Source: Chloroflexota bacterium
GTDB taxonomy: Bacteria; Chloroflexota; Limnocylindria; P2-11E
Direction: 5' to 3'
NCBI GenBank assembly: GCA_005883625.1
Contig: VBDU01000064.1
Location: 1-56,962 of the forward strand
DNA length: 56,962 bases
The notes under the pieces are model-generated. The model was given only the letters and a program-made list of their open reading frames with translations, did no database searches and had not been told where the DNA came from. Shown in pieces: positions 8,745 to 17,946 of this stretch. The stretch's first letter is position 1. Each line of letters begins with the position of its first letter. The position numbers and the translations under genes were made by a program.

Positions 8745-9565
8745 CGGATCTGCCCGCGCGGCGGCGGCTGGCAATGCGGACAGAGGTACATGTCGTCAAG
8801 GCCGTGGCGCGTCTTCACGATCGGCGTCCCGCAGCGCGGGCACGGCTTTCCCTTGTGCCCGCGCACCTTCATGTGGTCCCGGACCTTCGTGCCGAGCTCG
8901 GGTGGAAGCCCCGCCTCGACCTCCGTCACGCCGCGCGCGATGACCGAACGTACCGCGTCGAAAAGGCGACGGAGCTCCTCGTCGCTGAGCGTGGCGACGC
9001 GCCGCTTCGGATGGAGGCGTGCCTCCCAGAGGATCTCGTCGGCGTACGCGTTGCCGATGCCGGCGACGAAGGTCTGATCCATGAGGAGGTTCCGCAGCTC
9101 CCGCCGCGTCGCCCGAGCACGCTCCGCGAACTCCGTCGCGTTCCAGTCGAGCGTGCCCGCGTCGGGTCCGAGGTCCGCGAAGCCGTGCACGTCGCCGAGG
9201 TCGTCGCCTTCCTCGAGAACGTGCACCTTCCCCATCCGCTTGTCGTCGCGGTAGCGCAGGTCGTTCCCGTCGTCGAGCACGAGCGAGAGCGCCGTCGTTC
9301 GCGTGAGCTTCGATTCGGCGTTGGCGAGCTCGAAGACGCCCGCGAGCATGGGGTTGACGACGATCCGCCCTCTGTCGAGCTCGAAGAGCAGGAACTTCCC
9401 GCGATGGCGCACCGCGCGGAACACCCGGTGGGCCAGCGCGCGCTCGACGTCGACCCGCGCGCGAAGGACCAGCGGGTCCCCGATCCGCACGAGCGTGATC
9501 TCGCGCCCGACGAGCGCCTTCTCCAGGCGGCCGCGCACGACGTGGAGGTCGGGCCACTCCGGCAC
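8741..9565 (-). CDS. Fpg/Nei family DNA glycosylase-AP lyase
   Basis: Base-excision repair enzyme of 274 residues that removes oxidised bases and cuts the strand by beta/delta elimination. The start GTG is followed at once by the catalytic Pro2-Glu3 (PEWPDL), which fixes the start. Lys57 lies in [11 protein letters not shown]. The helix-two-turn-helix runs through [20 protein letters not shown], and a C-terminal four-cysteine zinc finger spans CPRCG...CPHC. The PEWPD N-terminus, instead of PELPEVE, marks a divergent Fpg/Nei subgroup, so 8-oxoG versus oxidised-pyrimidine preference is open. One base separates it from the APH-type gene. Confidence 0.92.
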   Translation of the reverse strand: MPEWPDLHVVRGRLEKALVGREITLVRIGDPLVLRARVDVERALAHRVFRAVRHRGKFLLFELDRGRIVVNPMLAGVFELANAESKLTRTTALSLVLDDGNDLRYRDDKRMGKVHVLEEGDDLGDVHGFADLGPDAGTLDWNATEFAERARATRRELRNLLMDQTFVAGIGNAYADEILWEARLHPKRRVATLSDEELRRLFDAVRSVIARGVTEVEAGLPPELGTKVRDHMKVRGHKGKPCPRCGTPIVKTRHGLDDMYLCPHCQPPPRGQIR

Positions 9566-9566
9566 G

Positions 9567-10556
9567 TCAGTCCGGGACCGCCGCGAGCCAGCGCGGCTCG
9601 GGCAGATCGTCGAGGCGCGCCGCCCAGGCGAGCGACGACCGGAGCTGCCGGCGCTGGATCGAGCGCAGCCGCGGCAACCCCGGGATCGGCGGCTCGGGCG
9701 CGCGCTGGGCGAACAGGCCGGCGATCGCCGAGATCGCCAGGCGCAGCAGACGGTCGTCGAGGTCGAGCCGCTCGCGATACGCCTCGACGAACCGCTCCGG
9801 CGGCGGGCCGCCTTCGGCCGTGATCGACTGCGCGAACGCCGCGACGTCGAGCTCCCGCGGTCCCACGCAGGCGAAGTTCCAATCGAAGAGGCGCAGTCCG
9901 CGCCGGACGCGCAGGTTGTCCGACCGCGTGTCGAGGTGGAGGAGCGTGCGACGCGTGCGCGCGCGTACGAGGCGCGGCCCGGCCTCCCGGAGCTGCGGGT
10001 AGGCGACGTCGAGCCATTCGAGAGCCTCGTCGTCGCGGCCGCGCGCGAGCCGCGCGACGCGTGAGAGGTCCGCCTTCGGCCAGCGGTCGGTGAAGAGGCG
10101 CCACAGCGTGGCGGTCGCGACCGCGGTCGGTCGCATGCCGAGGTTCGCGCGATGGAACGCCGCGTAGTCGTGGGCCGCGCGGCGCACGAGCCGGGCGGTC
10201 CAGGGCGGGACGTCGGCAGGGCCGAGATCCTCGAGCACGAGGCCGTGCCAGCCGTCGACGTCAAAGGAGCCGAAGAGCGCCGGCGCCCACGGCCGGATGC
10301 GAGCCCCGAGGGCGCGATAGGCGCGCTCTTCGTCCGCGACGCCCCAGACGACGGCGCTCCCCTTTGGCAACGGATACGTCGACTTGAGGAACGCGCGACG
10401 CCCATTCCGGAGCACGAGCCGGAACGTGGCGGACGGCGCGTACCCGCCGTACACGCGCTCGGCGCTCGCGACGGGCGAGCCGAGGATCCGCGCGACCTCG
10501 GCCTTCACGGCGCGCGGGACCGCCGACCAGGGTGGCTTCGCCTCTCGCTCGGCCAT
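9567..10556 (-). CDS. Aminoglycoside phosphotransferase (APH)-type kinase family protein
   Basis: Protein-kinase-like small-molecule kinase, 329 residues. The catalytic (Brenner) loop is LLHLDTRSDN and the metal-binding Asp follows in RLFDWNFACVGPRELDVAAF, the standard APH/choline kinase spacing. An N-lobe lysine is in RRAFLKSTYPLP. There is no sign it gives drug resistance; most such soil genes phosphorylate unknown metabolites. The start ATG has a TAGAGT box 6 bases upstream (10563-10568 on this strand) and no ribosome site, suggesting leaderless translation. Confidence 0.8.
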   Translation of the reverse strand: MAEREAKPPWSAVPRAVKAEVARILGSPVASAERVYGGYAPSATFRLVLRNGRRAFLKSTYPLPKGSAVVWGVADEERAYRALGARIRPWAPALFGSFDVDGWHGLVLEDLGPADVPPWTARLVRRAAHDYAAFHRANLGMRPTAVATATLWRLFTDRWPKADLSRVARLARGRDDEALEWLDVAYPQLREAGPRLVRARTRRTLLHLDTRSDNLRVRRGLRLFDWNFACVGPRELDVAAFAQSITAEGGPPPERFVEAYRERLDLDDRLLRLAISAIAGLFAQRAPEPPIPGLPRLRSIQRRQLRSSLAWAARLDDLPEPRWLAAVPD

Positions 10557-10580
10557 CCGCGCACTCTATCGAGCGCGCCT

Positions 10581-12500
10581 CTAGCCTCGCGCGGCCGTCA
10601 CCTCGTCGCGCATGTGCTGCCACGCTTCGCGCGCGTCTTCGACCGAGCCCTCGTCCTCGATCGTCGAGATGTCGCCCGGGTCCTTGTCGAGGATCACGGC
10701 CCTCAGGACGCGCCTCATGATCTTTCCGCTGCGCGTCTTCGGGAGCAGGTCGACGAAATTCAGCTCGCCGATCACGGCCAGGGGTCCGAGGTCGGAGCGG
10801 ACCGTCGCGAGGAGCTCTTTCTTGAGCGACTCCGATGGCTGGTGCCCCTGCTTCAGTACGACGAACGCGGAGATCACCTGCCCGCGAAGCTCGTCCGGCC
10901 GGCCGGTGACGCCCGCCTCGGCGACGGCGGGATGCCGCAGGAACGCGGTCTCGACCTCGATCGTGCCGATGCGGTGATCGGCGATCTTGATGATCTCGTC
11001 GGCACGGCCCGAGAACCAGACGTAGCCGTCCTCGTCGATCGACGATGCGTCACCCGTGAAGTACAGCGTCTTTCCGGGGACCTTCTCCCAGTAGTCGCCG
11101 GCGTAGCGCTCGGGCTCCGCCCAGAGCCGCGCGGTCAGACCCGGGAACGGACGCTTGATGACGAAGATCCCCTTCTCGCCCGGGCCGAGCTCTTTGCCCT
11201 CCTGATCGACGACCGCCGCCTCGATCCCGGCGAGCGGCACGCCGCCCGAGCCGGGCTTGATCGGCAGGAGTCCCACGCCGTACGGGTTGCCGACGACCGG
11301 ACCACCGGTCTCGGTCTGCCAGTAGTGGTCGACGACGGGGATGCGGTCCTGGAGCGCGTCCCTCTGGAGCCATTCCCACGCCGGGGCGTTGAGGACCTCG
11401 CCCGCGCAGAAGACGCGCTCGAGCGAGGAGAGGTCGCGCTTGCGCACCGGCGCGGTGCCGTAGCGCATGAGGAGGCGCACGGCCGTCGGCGACGTGAAGA
11501 TCCCGGTGACGCGGTTCCGCTCGACGATCGCGTAGGGCGTGTCGACGGTCGGATGGTCGAGCGCGCCCTCGTAGGCGATCGTCGTGCAGCCGACGAGAAG
11601 CGGCGCGAAGACGATGTAGCTGTGACCGACGACCCAGCCGATGTCGCTCGTCGACCACCAGACGTCGTCCTCACGCAGTCCGAACATCCATTTGCCCATC
11701 GAGTAGACGTAGACCTGGTACCCGCCATGGGTGTGGACGGCGAGCTTGGGCTTCGCCGTCGTGCCGCTCGTCGCGAGGATGTACGCGGGCTCGTTGGCCT
11801 CGAGCTCGACGTGCGCATCGGTCTGGCCGGCGCTCTTCGCGAGGAAGTCCTGCCACGAGAGCTCGTCGCGCACGCGGTCGGTCGTCGCGGATCGTCGCAG
11901 GACGACGACCCGCTCGACCGTCGGCGCGTCGGCGACGGCCTGCGCGACGATCGGCAGGAGCGGCACGTCCTTCCCCTTGCGGTACGTGACGTCCGTGCAG
12001 AAGAGCGCCTTTGCCCCCGCGAGGCGGACGCGCTCGCCGAGCGCGCCCGCGCCGAACCCGGCGAAGACGACGAGGATGACGGCGCCGATGCGGATCGCGC
12101 CGAGCATGAGGACGATCGCCTCGGCGGAGGTCGGCATGTAGATCGCGATGCGGTCGCCTTTGCCGATCCCAAGCCCGCGCAGGGCCGCCGAGACCCGCTT
12201 GGTCTCGCGTGCGAGCTCCGCGTACGTGAACCGCCGCGTCTCGCCGCGCTCGTTCTCGGTGATGAGCGCCACCCGCTCGCCGTGCCCCGCGGCGACGTGG
12301 TGGTCGACGCAGTTGTAGGCGAGGTTCGACATGCCGCCCGAGTACCAGCGGAAGGTCGGCGGCTGCCAGTCGAGCACGCGCTCCCACTTCTTGGACCACC
12401 GCACCTGCTCGGCGGCCCGGCCCCAGAACCCCTCCGGGTCCTCGCGCGCCTCGCGCCGCCACGCCGCGACAGCCTCGCGGGCCTTCCCTTCGGTCTTCAC
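10581..12500 (-). CDS. Acetyl-CoA/propionyl-CoA synthetase (AMP-forming)
   Basis: Adenylate-forming enzyme of 639 residues making acyl-CoA from a short acid, ATP and CoA. Motifs in order: N-terminal ACS-type domain with FRWYSGG, the P-loop TSGTTAKPKLAVHTHGGY, DIGWVVGHSYIV, HYWQTETGG with the tryptophan that limits acyl size in acetyl-CoA synthetases, YFTGDAS, and the end RSGKIMRR whose lysine is the usual acetylation switch. Acetate versus propionate cannot be settled by eye. The start GTG 12500 lies in a GTGA overlap with the benzoate-CoA ligase-like gene, so the two are coupled. Confidence 0.88.
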   Translation of the reverse strand: MKTEGKAREAVAAWRREAREDPEGFWGRAAEQVRWSKKWERVLDWQPPTFRWYSGGMSNLAYNCVDHHVAAGHGERVALITENERGETRRFTYAELARETKRVSAALRGLGIGKGDRIAIYMPTSAEAIVLMLGAIRIGAVILVVFAGFGAGALGERVRLAGAKALFCTDVTYRKGKDVPLLPIVAQAVADAPTVERVVVLRRSATTDRVRDELSWQDFLAKSAGQTDAHVELEANEPAYILATSGTTAKPKLAVHTHGGYQVYVYSMGKWMFGLREDDVWWSTSDIGWVVGHSYIVFAPLLVGCTTIAYEGALDHPTVDTPYAIVERNRVTGIFTSPTAVRLLMRYGTAPVRKRDLSSLERVFCAGEVLNAPAWEWLQRDALQDRIPVVDHYWQTETGGPVVGNPYGVGLLPIKPGSGGVPLAGIEAAVVDQEGKELGPGEKGIFVIKRPFPGLTARLWAEPERYAGDYWEKVPGKTLYFTGDASSIDEDGYVWFSGRADEIIKIADHRIGTIEVETAFLRHPAVAEAGVTGRPDELRGQVISAFVVLKQGHQPSESLKKELLATVRSDLGPLAVIGELNFVDLLPKTRSGKIMRRVLRAVILDKDPGDISTIEDEGSVEDAREAWQHMRDEVTAARG

Positions 12501-14065
12501 ACCTTCATCTCCCGGAGCTTGAACCGCTGGATCTTCCCCGTCGCGGTCTTGGGCAGCTCGTCCACGAACTCGATCCAGCGCGGGTACTTGTACGGCGTGA
12601 TCCGCCCCTTCACGAACTCCTTGAGCTCTTCGGCGAGCTCGGGGCTCGGCGGTCGCCCGTTCTTGAGGATGACGAACGCGCGCGGCTTGGTCAGCTCGTC
12701 CTTGTCCTTCGCGCCGACGACGCCGCACTCGAGCACGGCGGGATGCTCCATGAGTGCGGCCTCGACCTCGGCCGGCGACACCCACTGCCCGGAGACCTTC
12801 AGCATGTCGTCGGAGCGGCCTTCGTACGTGTAGTAGCCGTCAGGGTCGAGGTGGTACTTGTCGCCGGTGACGTACCACTCGCCTTTGAACGCGGCCTTCG
12901 ACTTCTGGTGCTTGTTCCAGTAGTAGGCGGCGCACGAGTCGCCCGAGACCCAGAGGTTGCCGGTCGCGCCTGGCCCGAGGTCGTTCCCGTCGTCGTCCAT
13001 GATCTTCGCGCGATAGCCGGGGACCGGGGTCCCGCTCGTGCCCGCGCGAGAGCGGCCGGAGACGTTCGAGATGAAGATGTGCAGCATCTCCGTGGCCCCG
13101 ATCCCGTCGAGGATCTCCAGGCCGAATCGCTTCCGCCACGACTCGAACAGCGGCTTGGGCAGCGCCTCGCCGGCGGAGACGCACATCCGGAGCGAGGAGA
13201 GGTCGTATCTGAAGTCCTGCTCGGGATACGCGAGCAGGGCCGCATAGAACGTTGGCGCGGTGAAGAGGATGGTCGGCCGCTCCGTCGTGATGAGGCCGTA
13301 CACGAGGTCGGGCGTCGCGCGCTCGGGCTTGTAGACGGTCGACGCGCCGACGCGGAACGGGAAGAAGACGCCGTTGCCGAGACCGTACGCGTGGAACAGG
13401 GGCGAGACGGTGAAGTGGCGATCGCGTTCGGTCGTCGCGAGCACCGACGCGCCGTACGTCTCGCAGCAATAGATCATGTCGTGCTGCAGGTGCACGGCGC
13501 CCTTCGGGAAGCCGGTCGTGCCCGACGAGTACAGCCAGAAGCACGCGTCGTCCGGCGTCGTGTCCGCGGGCGAGAGCTCGTCCGACGCCGCGGCCAGGAG
13601 GCCCTCCAGCGACAGCGCCTCCGGCGGTGCGTCGCCTCCGGACACGATGACGTGACGCAGCCGGGGCAGGTCTTTGCGGATCTCGAGCACCTTCGGGAGG
13701 AGCGGCGCGGAGACGACGATCGCGACGGCGCGGCTGTCGGCGAGGACGTAGCGCAGGTCGTGCGGCACGAGCAGCGTGTTCGTCGGCACCGGCACGGCGC
13801 CGATCTTGATCGCGCCGAAGAAGGCGTAGACGAACGCGGGCGAGTCGAGGCACATGACGACGACGCGCTCTTCCATCCCGACCCCGAGCTCGCGGAGGGC
13901 GTTGCCGGAACGGTCGACGTTGGCGGCAACCTCGCCGTACGTCACTCCGGTCCCCTGGCAGCGGATGGCGACGGCCGAGTCGCGCACGCCGCGATGTGCG
14001 TCAATGAACGTCTCGGCGGCGTTGTACCGGTCAGGCAGCTCGGGGAGACGGACCGCGGCGGCCAT
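12497..14065 (-). CDS. Benzoate-CoA ligase family protein
   Basis: Adenylate-forming ligase, 522 residues, closest in pattern to benzoate/4-hydroxybenzoate-CoA ligases. It has the N-terminal LPDRYNAAETFID, P-loop YSSGTTGFPKGAVH, TSGTPVPGYRAKIMDDDG, the hinge region GRSDDMLKVSGQWVSP and catalytic lysine in TATGKIQRFKL. The AAYYWNK segment is typical of the benzoate group. It would activate an aromatic (or cyclic) acid for CoA-dependent degradation. First gene of a two-gene unit with the acetyl-CoA synthetase. The ATG at 14065 has a TATGCT box about 11 bases upstream. Confidence 0.82.
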   Translation of the reverse strand: MAAAVRLPELPDRYNAAETFIDAHRGVRDSAVAIRCQGTGVTYGEVAANVDRSGNALRELGVGMEERVVVMCLDSPAFVYAFFGAIKIGAVPVPTNTLLVPHDLRYVLADSRAVAIVVSAPLLPKVLEIRKDLPRLRHVIVSGGDAPPEALSLEGLLAAASDELSPADTTPDDACFWLYSSGTTGFPKGAVHLQHDMIYCCETYGASVLATTERDRHFTVSPLFHAYGLGNGVFFPFRVGASTVYKPERATPDLVYGLITTERPTILFTAPTFYAALLAYPEQDFRYDLSSLRMCVSAGEALPKPLFESWRKRFGLEILDGIGATEMLHIFISNVSGRSRAGTSGTPVPGYRAKIMDDDGNDLGPGATGNLWVSGDSCAAYYWNKHQKSKAAFKGEWYVTGDKYHLDPDGYYTYEGRSDDMLKVSGQWVSPAEVEAALMEHPAVLECGVVGAKDKDELTKPRAFVILKNGRPPSPELAEELKEFVKGRITPYKYPRWIEFVDELPKTATGKIQRFKLREMKV

Positions 14066-14259
14066 TGCGCCGGAAGAGCATACGAAGTCGGGTGCTTCCT
14101 CGGACGAGCGTGCGGTCCTCGGCCTGACCGCCAGCCCTGCGTGACGACGAAGCCCCTACAGAGGCTCTCAAGGGGTGCTCAATCCGGGCGTCGAAGCCTA
14201 TCCGGGGGCGTCACCCGGAGGGTGGGTACCCCGCGATCAAGGAACTCCCGGAGGGACGT
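14066..14259. promoter_or_regulatory. Divergent intergenic region with structured leader
   Basis: This 194-base gap separates the divergent benzoate-CoA ligase-like and secreted-protein genes. On the right side, TCCGGG (14201-14206) can pair with CCCGGA (14214-14219), while the overlapping CGGGG (14203-14207) could instead pair with CCCCG (14229-14233). GGAGGGA lies just before the ATG at 14260. I could not match this to a known riboswitch class. Confidence 0.35.
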
Positions 14260-14958
14260 ATGAAGCGGACGATCATCGCCATCGCGGCAGCCGCCGGGCT
14301 CATGCTGGGCACGGCGTTTCCCGTCAGCGGTCTCGGGCAGACCCAGGTCACGCTGAACTGCACTGGCGGCACCAGTCTGACGGTCGTTCTCGACACCGGC
14401 GCGCTGACCAGCCTGACGCAGGCGGTGCAGGCACTCATCGACTATCCCGCGGAGCTCAGCTGCACGCTCCTCCAGGTCCCCGCGATGCGCTTTGGGGCGG
14501 TCGCGATGGCGCTGGCTGACGGCGCGTTCATTACCGGCGGTGGCCGGATCCAGGGCGACTGCGGAGGCGGAGCGTCGTTCTGGATCAACCTCGCCGTCAA
14601 CGGCCACAACCAGGACGGCCGGCTCGTCGGCACCGTGAACGGGGTCGTCCCCGACGGTCAGTGTGTCCCCGCAGGATCGTTCAAGTCGGTGCCGATCTGC
14701 GTCGCGATCAGTGGCAACCGGGCCTATGTGACCTCACGGGTAACCGAGACCACCGGCTCCTACTTCACGCAGTTCGGCGTGGTCGCGGGGAGCTACCACC
14801 GCTTCTCGTTCGACGACAACGGCAATCCCAGTGAGACCGCGACGCCCGATCGGGTCGGCCTGCAGCCGGCGGGGGACGATCCCGCGTGCGCGGACGCGAC
14901 CAACACGACCGGTCCGTTCAAGAATCTGGTCAACGGGAACATCACGATCCATCAGTGA
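14260..14958 (+). CDS. Secreted protein of unknown function
   Basis: A 232-residue exported protein: Met-Lys-Arg followed by the hydrophobic IIAIAAAAGLMLG and a likely signal peptidase I site near Ser-Gly-Leu-Gly. The mature part is Cys- and Gly-rich. FITGGGRIQGD and later short beta-like repeats faintly resemble beta-sandwich post-COAP-1 modules, but I would not assign a domain. At least six cysteines suggest disulfides outside the cell. A strong GGAGGGA site sits 3 bases before the ATG. It is monocistronic, ending in a textbook terminator. Confidence 0.75.
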   Translation: MKRTIIAIAAAAGLMLGTAFPVSGLGQTQVTLNCTGGTSLTVVLDTGALTSLTQAVQALIDYPAELSCTLLQVPAMRFGAVAMALADGAFITGGGRIQGDCGGGASFWINLAVNGHNQDGRLVGTVNGVVPDGQCVPAGSFKSVPICVAISGNRAYVTSRVTETTGSYFTQFGVVAGSYHRFSFDDNGNPSETATPDRVGLQPAGDDPACADATNTTGPFKNLVNGNITIHQ

Positions 14959-14977
14959 TCGCGGCCCGATCGAGGCT

Positions 14978-15014
14978 AGAGAGAGCGGCGGCGCCGGCCG
15001 CTCTCTCTCTTTTT
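14978..15014. terminator. Intrinsic terminator between convergent genes
   Basis: GAGAGAGCGGC (14979-14989) pairs perfectly with GCCGCTCTCTC (14997-15007) around a 7-base loop, and A14978-T15008 adds a twelfth pair. Five T follow at 15010-15014. It ends the secreted-protein transcript and, through an A-poor reverse side, perhaps weakly the opposite one. Confidence 0.92.
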
Positions 15015-15025
15015 CGGCGATCGGG

Positions 15026-15556
15026 TCAGCGCTCTGCCCGCAGGTAGATCGCCGTGCCGAGGAGACCGGCGAGAAGATCGCCCGCCGAGTCCCACCAACC
15101 GCGTACGTTGTGGGTGCCAAAGAGCACATCCGTCGCGTACTCCTGCGCTTCGAGCGCCGCATGGAGCGCATTCGACGCGAAGAACGCCTGCCGCCGCGTC
15201 GACCCGAAGGCCCGTTCGATCGCCACGGCCGAAGCACCTGTTCCGTGGAGATGCGGGATCAGGTCAAAGTGCGTGTAGCGGTCATAGAGGTCGAACGAGT
15301 TGCCGGCCATGTCGAGCCAGAAGAGCGAGAGCCAGAGGTCGTCCGTCCACCAGGGGTAGCGCGCTCGGCGCCGGCGGAAGAGGTGCAGCGCCGGAAAGAG
15401 GAGCGACAGTCCGCCAACGATGAGGAGGTTTCGCACCGGGATCGCCTTCCCCTTGAAGCGACGGTCATCGGGATGCGTGAGCACCTCGACGAGGAAGCAC
15501 GCGATCCACACGCGGAGGGTCAGGTTCAGTGCGACCGCCGCGAAACGGCTGGTCAC
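15026..15556 (-). CDS. Multi-pass membrane protein of unknown function
   Basis: A 176-residue protein with about four hydrophobic segments (for example LLIVGGLSLLFPALHLF and LWLSLFWLDMAGNSF). The central DLYDRYTHFDLIPHLHGTG is rich in Asp and His, a pattern seen in DUF2238/YjdF-like membrane proteins, though I hold that loosely. The GTG start at 15556 overlaps the stop of the CoA-transferase beta subunit (GTGA), so it is the last gene of the gctA-gctB unit. A role in the CoA-transferase pathway is not evident. Confidence 0.65.
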   Translation of the reverse strand: MTSRFAAVALNLTLRVWIACFLVEVLTHPDDRRFKGKAIPVRNLLIVGGLSLLFPALHLFRRRRARYPWWTDDLWLSLFWLDMAGNSFDLYDRYTHFDLIPHLHGTGASAVAIERAFGSTRRQAFFASNALHAALEAQEYATDVLFGTHNVRGWWDSAGDLLAGLLGTAIYLRAER

Positions 15557-16329
15557 TCTTCGCGGCGGGTCCAGAAGCCATGGGGGTCGTACTCGCGTAT
15601 CACGCGCAAGGCCTCGGCGCTCGGCGGCTCGGTCTCTCGCACGTCGGCCGCGACCCTGAGGTCCCACCCGGTCTCAGCCCGTATCCGCTCGACCGAGCTG
15701 CCCGGATGGAACGACGCGAGGACGGCCTCGCCATCGACGAAGCGGAACACACCAAGGGTCGTGATGAGCACGCTCGGCCCGCCGCGAGCAAGCCCCTGCC
15801 GTTCGCGCCACCCGCGGCCGTTCCCGTAGCCCGGCGAGGTGACGAAGTCGACCTTCTCGCGCAGGCGACGGCGGTCGTGCGGCATGATCACGATGAGCCG
15901 GCGCGCTAGGCTCGCGATGTCCCCGCCGCCGCCCGATCCGGGAAGCTGCACGTCCGGATGCATCCGGTCAGGGCCGATGGCGGTCGTGTTGAGGTTCCCG
16001 TGGCGGTCGATCTCAGCGCCGCCGATGAAGCCGGCGTCAATGTCACCGCGCTGCAGGAGACCCATGAGGTCGATCGTCCGCGCGCACCACACCGCCCCGG
16101 CGACGTTGGGCGTGTCGCCCATCGTGTAGAGCAGCTCCGGCGAGGGCTCGTCCCGCACGATGCCGAGCTCGAACAGCCCGACCGCGCTCGGCGCGTGGGT
16201 TCGCTTCGCGACGACGAAGGCGATGAGCGGGAGCCGCATGCCAACGAACACGCGCTCCCCATCGGCGATCTCGCGCGCCGCCTGCGCGACCATGAGCTCG
16301 GCCTTTGAAAAGTACGTGCCCTCGCTCAT
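15553..16329 (-). CDS. CoA-transferase subunit beta (glutaconate CoA-transferase type)
   Basis: A 258-residue beta subunit of a class I CoA-transferase. It carries GLFELG with the glutamate at residue 54, the position of the catalytic glutamate in glutaconate CoA-transferase B. GGAEIDRHGNLNTTAIG and GSGGGGDIASLARR are family marks. It moves CoA between carboxylic acids through a glutamyl-CoA thioester. I chose ATG 16329 (MSEGTYF) because it puts the catalytic Glu in register. The alpha subunit is 5 bases upstream. Presence of the Glu argues against the IpdB ring-cleaving hydrolase subgroup. Confidence 0.88.
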   Translation of the reverse strand: MSEGTYFSKAELMVAQAAREIADGERVFVGMRLPLIAFVVAKRTHAPSAVGLFELGIVRDEPSPELLYTMGDTPNVAGAVWCARTIDLMGLLQRGDIDAGFIGGAEIDRHGNLNTTAIGPDRMHPDVQLPGSGGGGDIASLARRLIVIMPHDRRRLREKVDFVTSPGYGNGRGWRERQGLARGGPSVLITTLGVFRFVDGEAVLASFHPGSSVERIRAETGWDLRVAADVRETEPPSAEALRVIREYDPHGFWTRREE

Positions 16330-16334
16330 TTGAC

Positions 16335-17240
16335 CTAATACCGGACCTCGGCGGCTGGTCTCCCGTAATCCCGAAGCGCCACCCAGCGCGGACCGAGCTT
16401 CGCGAGATAGGCCGCACGGTCCGGGACGCCGGTCACCCACTCCGCGAGCCAGGCGCTCTGACCCTCGGCGGTCCGCGTCGCGGCGTGGTACTCACGGTAG
16501 AAGTCGTGGTCGCGCCGGTAACGGCCCTGGAGCGGCGAGGGATGGCAGGCGCCGGGCTCGTGCACGACCGCTGCGACCTTCGTGCCCGGCACGATCGTCC
16601 GGTTCGGGTCGCTGGCGATGACCGCCCGCTCGACGATCTCGTCCGCGAGCACGATGACCGCTTTCGCCGCGAGCGCGGCCTCCTGCGAGACGCCCCAGGG
16701 CCCCCAGAGGTGGGTGTTGCCGTCCGCGTCGGCGCGCTGCGCCGCGATGACCGTGACGTCAGGCGCGATCGCCGGCACGAGGAGCACCCGGTCGCCTGAG
16801 AAAGGATCGGTCGCCTCGCGGAAGGTAGGGTTCGCGCGCGCGATGTCGCTGCCCAGGATCGTCCGCGTCGGCAGATAGGGCGCCCCGAGCGCGCCGGCGA
16901 GGAGCGCCTGGGCGATCGTGAAGTTCGTGTGATCGTGGACCTCGATCCGGCGAGGTACGCCCTGCTCCATCGCGCGCCGGTAGGCGTGCGCGAGCCCCGC
17001 GGAAACGTTGCCGATCCAGGCCGCGGTGACCCCGCGCACACACCCCGCGCCGATCAGCTGATCGAACGCGATGTCGGAGATCGGCCCGATGAGCTCGAGG
17101 TCTCGCCGGCCCTGGCGGATGAGCTCGTGCGCGAACGCGAACGGGATCGCCGGCTCGAGCGCGCATCCCAGCGCGACCGAGGAGCCATCGGGCACGAACC
17201 GCGCGACGCTCTCCGGCAGGGAGAAGATCTTGCCCGGCAC
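16335..17240 (-). CDS. CoA-transferase subunit alpha (glutaconate CoA-transferase type)
   Basis: A 301-residue alpha subunit, partner of the gene just downstream. Typical pieces are DGSSVALGCALE near the N-terminus, LIGPISDIAFDQLIGAGCV, and ADADGNTHLWGPWGVSQEAALAAK near the middle. The heteromeric enzyme would activate a dicarboxylic or aromatic-derived acid; the benzoate-CoA ligase-like gene nearby fits an aromatic-acid theme, but substrate is inferred only. It starts with ATG and follows the dps gene by 20 bases, so dps, alpha, beta and the membrane gene may be one transcript. Confidence 0.87.
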   Translation of the reverse strand: MPGKIFSLPESVARFVPDGSSVALGCALEPAIPFAFAHELIRQGRRDLELIGPISDIAFDQLIGAGCVRGVTAAWIGNVSAGLAHAYRRAMEQGVPRRIEVHDHTNFTIAQALLAGALGAPYLPTRTILGSDIARANPTFREATDPFSGDRVLLVPAIAPDVTVIAAQRADADGNTHLWGPWGVSQEAALAAKAVIVLADEIVERAVIASDPNRTIVPGTKVAAVVHEPGACHPSPLQGRYRRDHDFYREYHAATRTAEGQSAWLAEWVTGVPDRAAYLAKLGPRWVALRDYGRPAAEVRY

Positions 17241-17260
17241 CGCCGGGAGGCTAGCGCCTC

Positions 17261-17881
17261 CTATTCCTCGTCAACGAGCGGGATGTCGACGATGTGCTCC
17301 GCCACAAACCAGACCTGCAGCTCGTTCCGCCGGAGCACGTCGCTCATCAGCAGGTCGTTCGAGCCCCAGTCCTTGTTTTGTTCAGTGAGCTCGATCGCCA
17401 CGCGCACGCCCCTGATCAGCGCCTCGTGGGCCTTGAGGAGGCGCGTGATCATCGCGGGCACGTCCTCGGCGCCGTCGGGCGGACGCTCGATGCTCGTGAG
17501 CTCCGCGGCGTGGCGCGGATCGCCGACGGCGATGCCACCGAGCAACTGCACACGCTCCGCGACGAGGTCCACGATCTCGAGCTGCTCGTCCGCGTGCTTG
17601 TCGAAGAGAAGGTGCAGCTGGTAGAAGGTCGGACCGGCCACGAGCCAGTGGTGCTTCTTGTAGAGGTGGTAGAGGACCGTCGAGTCGGCGAGAACCCGGT
17701 TGAGCGCCTCGGAGCTCTGGCTCCGGGCCTGTTCCGAGAGACCGATCGGGAGCGCGCGAAGGGAGTCGAAACGCTGGACCTCTTCGCCCAGCTTCGCGTA
17801 CTTGGGCTCGGGCGACAGCACGTCGCCGTTGTGCGGCGGCCGGCGACGCTCGCGCGGACGGGGCTTGCTGGTCACGGGCAT
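17261..17881 (-). CDS. dps: Dps-family ferritin-like protein
   Basis: A 206-residue iron-storage/DNA-protection protein that uses peroxide to oxidise Fe(II). All intersubunit ferroxidase ligands are present with exact Dps spacing: His78, His90, Asp94, Asp105 and Glu109 (compare E. coli His51, His63, Asp67, Asp78, Glu82). A basic, proline-rich N-terminal tail of about 25 residues (KPRPRERRRPP) could bind DNA. The acidic C-terminal tail is longer than usual. The ATG at 17881 has a GGAGGAGGA site. The broken hydratase gene lies directly upstream. Confidence 0.92.
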   Translation of the reverse strand: MPVTSKPRPRERRRPPHNGDVLSPEPKYAKLGEEVQRFDSLRALPIGLSEQARSQSSEALNRVLADSTVLYHLYKKHHWLVAGPTFYQLHLLFDKHADEQLEIVDLVAERVQLLGGIAVGDPRHAAELTSIERPPDGAEDVPAMITRLLKAHEALIRGVRVAIELTEQNKDWGSNDLLMSDVLRRNELQVWFVAEHIVDIPLVDEE

Positions 17882-17946
17882 GGTCGTCCTCCTCCGCGAA
17901 GTGGAAGCCCCCGAGTGCCGCAGAACGGATGCCAGGCTCGGATCCG

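Noticed and set aside
9567..10556. Aminoglycoside resistance gene
   Set aside because: Only the general APH kinase fold is visible; neighbours are housekeeping and metabolic genes, so resistance is not supported.
14130..14259. Cyclic-di-GMP riboswitch in front of the secreted protein gene
   Set aside because: Some GC stems and a GAAGCC stretch recall it, but the conserved core and tetraloop receptor are not there.
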